A stretch of DNA of 64,000 bases from Alnus glutinosa (Eukaryota; Streptophyta; Magnoliopsida; Fagales; Betulaceae). The DNA is taken from the NCBI RefSeq assembly GCF_958979055.1, contig NC_084899.1, positions 5,429,001 to 5,493,000 of the forward strand. The letters run 5' to 3'. Shown piece by piece: positions 59,301 to 64,000 of this stretch (its first letter is position 1; every line of letters begins with the position of its first letter). Position numbers and translations under genes: made by a program. The notes under the pieces were generated by a model. It had not been told where the DNA came from. It was given only the letters and a program-made list of their open reading frames with translations, and did not search any database.

Positions 59301-61745
59301 GAACGTTCTCTCTCTCTAGCAGTGTGCATTTCTTTCTGTGTTCAAAAAACTTGTATGGTGTTCAGCTCTGTTTAGACTGTTATTTATGTTACTTCAAATG
59401 CTGGGATTATGTGGATTCTCTAATTTATAGAGCATTTATGTCTGGTTGCTGTGTCCTTGAGCTGATCATTCTTCCTCTAGATAGGTTAGTTTTTGTACTT
59501 GTATTCCTCATATTGGGGCACTTTCCTTACTGTTGAAAATAATATTCTTTGTATATTTATTTGTTTGTTCCTGTGTATACTTCATGTGTACGTAGAGTTG
59601 CCTTGCGCTTTTTATAAAATTTATTACTTATCAAAAAAAAAATTCTTTGTATATTTATAGTTTTCACCTTTGACCTTCCATCTGTACTTTTAATTCTTTA
59701 TATGAAAAGCTTTGATTTATATATGCAGAAAAATTATCCAAGAATCAAAACTGTTGTTAATAAAGTTGGTACAATTACAAATGAGTTCCGAGTGCCAAAG
59801 TTTGAAATTCTGGCGGGACAAAATGATATGGTTACAGAAGTGAAGCAATATAGGGCAACTTTCAAGCTTGATTACAGCTTGGTCTATTGGAATTCAAGAT
59901 TGGAACATGAACACATGAGGCTGGTTTCTAAGTTCCAAGCAGGGGAGACCATATGTGACATGTTTGCTGGTATTGGTCCTTTTGCTATTCCAGCTGCACA
60001 GAAAGGATGCGTAGTGTATGCGAATGACTTAAATCCAGATAGCATTCGTTATCTGAAGATCAATGCAGAAATCAACAAAGTTGATGATCTTGTTTGTGCA
60101 TACAACATTGATGCAAGAAATTTCATTTTACAATTGATGGCAGTGCCAGATAGTGAGATTAAAATGGAGCCTGATGTTCTCAAGAGGGAAACTTGTGAGA
60201 AATATGAGATGCAGGCCAGTGAGGAATCAAAGTCAGAAAATGGGACACTGTCTGGTAATATGTTTGTGTAAATATATTTTTAATCTCCCTCTAGGTGTCG
60301 CATGTTACTCTAAGGTTTCATCTAAATCTTCTACTTATCAAAAAAAAAGGTTTCATCTAAATCTTCTATTTTCTGCAGTTGAGGCAAAGGAAGTACCAGA
60401 TAATATTACTGGTAATCTGGTGTTTGCACAAGGTTCAAGTAGGACCGCCGATACATCTGTATCTGCAGTTAAAAGACCTTCAGGTAATTTGGCAAGAAAG
60501 TATCATATACACAACAATCAGGCATTGGGCCATCACTAAATTTGATGCAGTGAAGTGTCCCCTCATTGTGTCATTATTGTCAATGCTGGAGCTAGATGCA
60601 TATGCAATTTACCTTTGCTTAGCCAAAGAAATGAAAAGGCCTTTCTTATTATGTCACTAGTCTCTATATTTATTGGTTGAAATAGCTGTATTTCTCCCTC
60701 GTATTTTATCCACAGAGAATGGGGGTGCTGATGGAACTGGTACCGCTGTAGCTGGTCGTAGAAAAGGAAGTGCAAATAAGAGGATGAGAGGCTCTGAGAT
60801 CTCAAATGCTAAGACTTGGGAGCATGTTGATCATGTGATCATGAACCTACCCGCTTCTGCTCTTCAATTTCTTGGTAATTAAGATGCCTTTGCAATAATC
60901 TCTTTTTTGATTATTCCGTTTATTTGTTCTGTTGGGTAAATATCCTTTTTTGGTTTGATAAGTATATTTGTTGGCATATCATTTTTAAATTCATAAGGGC
61001 AAATAACTAATGCCATCAAAATCATAGGTTTTTTTTTTTTTTTTAAGCAGTTTGTTATATATTTCTTTGAGCTCTCATTTATACTTGTATCTCTGTTCCA
61101 TAGCTAGTAAGATTTGTTAACAGATGTCAAACTTTGAATTTTCCTTCAGATGTATTTAGGGGCATAATCCAGAGGAAATATTGGAAGGGACCTCTTCCTT
61201 GGATTCATTGCTATTGCTTCATGCGGGCAAATGAAACCCAAGAATTTATAGTTTCAGTAAGTTACTCTGCATGTATGAAATGGTGTTTCTTTTGTTAAAC
61301 TTTTTATATGCCATGCTGATTAATTTCCTGCGAGTCCTTTTAGTTTGGTGATGCTAACGTCTTTTACCTTTTTCTGATGTATAGACACAGTATATTTGTG
61401 ATTTAGTCAGAGCGACGCCCTAGGGGCACTGCTCTTATCACATTGCTGTAGTGGGAATGTGGGATTTAAACTGCTTTTCCAACTATTTTGCAGGAGGCAG
61501 AGTCTGCCTTGAATGCCCGCATACAAGACCCACTATTTCATAGGGTTAGGGATGTGGCTCCAAATAAGGTATCACTATTTGGCAGCAATTTTTATTTTAT
61601 TTTATTTTTTAATTTCTTTTTTTGATGCCCTTCTGTTTACCTTCGCTTTACTATACAGGCAATGTTTTGCTTAAGTTTTAGGCTGCCAGAAGCATGCTTC
61701 ACTGAAGATGACACTGACACTGATGCTGTCCATTCTGCTGAGTGA
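56321..61745 (+). CDS. TRM5: tRNA (guanine(37)-N1)-methyltransferase, TRM5 family, with a one-base frame break
   Basis: Eleven exons: 56321-56415, 56506-56603, 57501-57605, 58277-58338, 58541-58614, 59729-60254, 60379-60483, 60716-60874, 61150-61256, 61494-61568, 61659-61745. Trm5 makes m1G37 next to the anticodon and so prevents frameshifting. Visible are the N-terminal D1/D2 region ([40 protein letters not shown]), the SAM-binding motif [18 protein letters not shown], the acidic [13 protein letters not shown], and the NLP motif in [15 protein letters not shown] Lys/Arg-rich insert without known function lies before it. The exons sum to 1,493 bases, one short of a whole number of codons: exon 4 ends ..SSFETI in phase 0 but exon 5 needs one preceding base to read GHIAHLN. 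With that base the protein would have 497 residues. All other junctions agree. Confidence 0.88.
56801..57090. mobile_element. MITE related to family 1, in TRM5 intron 2
   Basis: About 290 bp. The ends ggagtgcgtttagcccc and aatccaacggacacg have TAG on both sides. The interior has gcgattttatgaaatgctta and related words. More diverged than the other copies. Confidence 0.65.
58820..59215. repeat. Repeat family 4, copy 2, in TRM5 intron 5
   Basis: Shares gaaaacattttctg, ttttacggttgacc, caaataccaaaaaatgctga and a gaaacaaatgg end with the copies at 33435 and 63005. The centre is G-rich instead of ccgg-rich. Confidence 0.55.
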
Positions 61746-63000
61746 TTAGCAGTTCTAGAATGCTCATGCTTCATGGTTGGGTTAGAGCATGTATTTGAGC
61801 ACCAGCTCTTTTGCGGCAGGTTGTAGACCTGTTACTCACAAAGGAGAAATAGAGGAAACATTGAACAGAGATGAAGGCCAATCATGATCTGAAAGATTTA
61901 GCTTCCAAGAAGAGCTGACTGCAAACCCTCACCCAGGGGGCCCCTGTCATAAAAAAAAAAAAAAAAAAAGGAAAGAAAAGAAAAGGAAAAGGAAAAGGAA
62001 GTCTCTTCATGTTATGGAGGTAATGGGTTATCTTCTTGAGACATGGCACCATTGCTCGGTCTAAGTTTGAAAGCAGCATGAAGCACCTTGGTTGACATAC
62101 CGAAGTTCATGTTTTGCTTTGTAAAAATCAGGTTTTGACAGGGCTAACTAAGAATGATTTGCAATTAATTCCTATAATTCTTCGTGCTAAAGTGGTTTGT
62201 TCATTTCTTTGCCTTAAACAAGGATTATAGAGTTGTAAGTTGTTGATTTTCTGTTTTTTGTTCAGATGAATAGCTCCATTATAGGGGAAAAAAAAGGGAT
62301 AATGTAATGAACAATTTATTTATTTATTTTATTTTATTCAAATTGGATTGGAAGAATTTTCTTCCACTCAGTCTGTTATTAACATGCCTGTGCTTCTATC
62401 CATGCCCCTCAGGCATTGGAGCTACTTTTTCAATGTTTCACCTTTTGAAGTAATCATTTTTATCTTTTGGGTCTTTGCAAGGCTAAAAGTATATACTGTA
62501 GAGGTCGCTGCAAAAAGCTAATTTCCTGTTACTGGGAGTTAATTCAATCAACGAAATGACAGTTCACATTGTAATTTGTAATTGTGTCCAAACAATCCCA
62601 CTTCTCATCAAGTGCATATAAAATTCTCCTCTTGATCTCACGTGGCACCTATCACAAAAGGAGCTTGGGAAGCAAGAAATACAAGCTGTGAATATATCAT
62701 TTCCTTATAATATATATATATCCAGTATCTTTTTGGTTGATCGTAGGATTGCACTACAGCTCTACTTGCTAAGTTGCTATCCTTTTGTGATGATAAAGAG
62801 TGAACTTTGATAAAAGGGCAACGCAAAGAAAGAAAGGAAGACAATTACAAGCATGCAGCACGTCAAGGTGGGGTGGAAAGTTGGCATTTTGGAAGGATTC
62901 TCTTTAATCCTCTTCAAAAGAGGTCAATGGTGTTTCAACCTCACCTTTAACAAGTCTTGTGTTCCCATTTTGGCTTCATCACTCGTTCCTACAAACATGA
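61746..63000. other. TRM5 3' flank
   Basis: Probably includes the TRM5 3' untranslated region. A poly-A and ggaaaa-rich stretch lies at 61950-61998. No other gene was recognised. Confidence 0.5.
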
Positions 63001-63004
63001 CGGA

Positions 63005-63655
63005 AAATGATTTTCGTCGTAAAATATTTTTAATGAAATCATTTTTTTAAAAAATTGACTTTCCTAAAAATATTTTCCAGCATTTAGTTAGTACGAACAA
63101 ATCACCTGCGGCGAAAAATCACCGGTGATGAGATTATGTCACTGACCGGCAGGATTCCGGCTACTTTTGCTAGATTTCGGAGATGAAGGTCGAAATCCGG
63201 CCAGTTTCGCTAGAATCTGGCACAGAACAGCTGAATCCTGGCCAGTTGGCCGAAAGCCAACTGTTCTGGCCAGATCCTGACCAGGTGGCCAGAATCCGAC
63301 CGTTCTGTCCAGATCCCGACCAGGTGGCCAAAATCTAGCCATTCTTTTCAGATCCCCGCTAGCTAGCTGGAATCTAGCCGTTTTGGCAAAATTTCGGCGA
63401 TGGTTGCCGGATTCCAGCAATGGTCGACTACTTGAGCGTGAAGGTCGACTCCGTCGTTTAAAAGAGAGTCGATTATGTTTGCTTTCTAGGGAAAATGATT
63501 TACACTTTTAAAAAGCGTAAATCATTTTCTGAAATTTACTAAGTATTTTTAGTCAAATGAAAATTATTTTCAGATTGACTATTATTTTTGCCCCCACCAA
63601 ATACCGAAAAATAACGAAAACATTTTTCAGAAAACATTTTACGCCGAAACAAACG
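63005..63655. repeat. Repeat family 4, copy 3, with internal tandem ccgg-rich repeats
   Basis: The outer parts pair with the other copies: cgtaaaatatttttaatgaa at the left, ttttacgccgaaacaaacgg at the right. Between 63160 and 63420 a unit of roughly 40 bases containing agatcc(t/c)gacc and ggtggccagaatc recurs several times with variation. The long - strand frame there is a product of this repetition and not a gene. Confidence 0.65.
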
Positions 63656-64000
63656 GAACATCAATTTCCTTGTAATCAAGACTCCGTTTGTTTTGGTATA
63701 AATTACTTGTTTTGTTTGTTTGTTATCCTGAAAATAGTTTAAACTTTTTTTTTTAATATTTGTGACTTATATAAAAAATCGTTAAATATTTTTTTATATT
63801 TTCATATAATTTGAGTGCTGCTGCGAATGGCCAATTCTCTTTTACGTTTCCATGCCCTTTAAGTCAAAAATTTTGGTCCCATATTATAACGTACGGTAAA
63901 AAAAAAGAGGCAAAGTTAGGATAATAGAGGAGAGTAAAAATAATAAATAAATAAAAAAACCCATCCTATCATCCCTATCCTCCCACAGTGGATAGCGAAG

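Noticed and set aside
63139..63420. 93-codon - strand frame with repeated FWPPGQDL-like motifs
   Set aside because: The protein repeat follows directly from DNA tandem repeats inside a dispersed element; no homologue, promoter or splice support.
1..64000. CRISPR arrays, rRNA, tRNA genes and organellar insertions
   Set aside because: No spaced direct-repeat array, no cloverleaf with a GGTTCRANNCC arm and no plastid- or mitochondrion-like gene was found by eye; a covariance-model scan would be decisive for tRNAs.

Overview
The window is nuclear DNA from a dicot plant. It is AT-rich, its genes are broken into many short exons with GT-AG introns, intergenic stretches hold many small inverted-repeat elements, and every recognisable protein is closest to plant families. 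The species cannot be named from the sequence.

Left block (1-27,112): the 3' half of a 3-hydroxyisobutyryl-CoA hydrolase-like gene (copy A), the last two exons of an HCF101-like gene, about 12 kb of transposon-rich DNA, a DLK2-type alpha/beta hydrolase, and a complete second hydrolase-like gene (copy B). All are on the + strand. Copies A and B differ at nine sites in 641 coding bases, and their similarity stops abruptly at 2,749 and 27,112. This fits a 24.4-kb tandem duplication that ran from inside HCF101 to just past the hydrolase gene. Copy B has two competing versions of one internal exon, whose phases allow exactly one to be used. A MITE sits 15 bases before the second of them.

Middle block (29,111-43,983): a Nudix hydrolase of the NUDT20/24 type on the - strand and a 15-exon 2-oxoglutarate/Fe(II) oxygenase on the + strand, transcribed away from each other.

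Right block (45,116-61,745): a 5.5-kb decayed hAT transposon with an exact 8-bp target duplication and two nested MITEs; a 58-residue ROTUNDIFOLIA/DEVIL peptide gene; a stub of a PPR gene; and a TRM5-type tRNA (guanine-37-N1) methyltransferase that reads through 11 exons except for one missing base at the exon 4/5 junction.

Repeats: at least four long-inverted-repeat elements have exact or nearly exact 9-bp target duplications (Mutator type). A 270-315 bp MITE family occurs five times with 3-bp flanks, mostly TTA. There are two hAT families and two further short repeat families. No bacterial, organellar, rRNA, tRNA or CRISPR features were seen. The protein-coding genes are ordinary housekeeping or signalling genes and do not form one pathway; the unusual content is in exon choice, duplication and transposon insertion.
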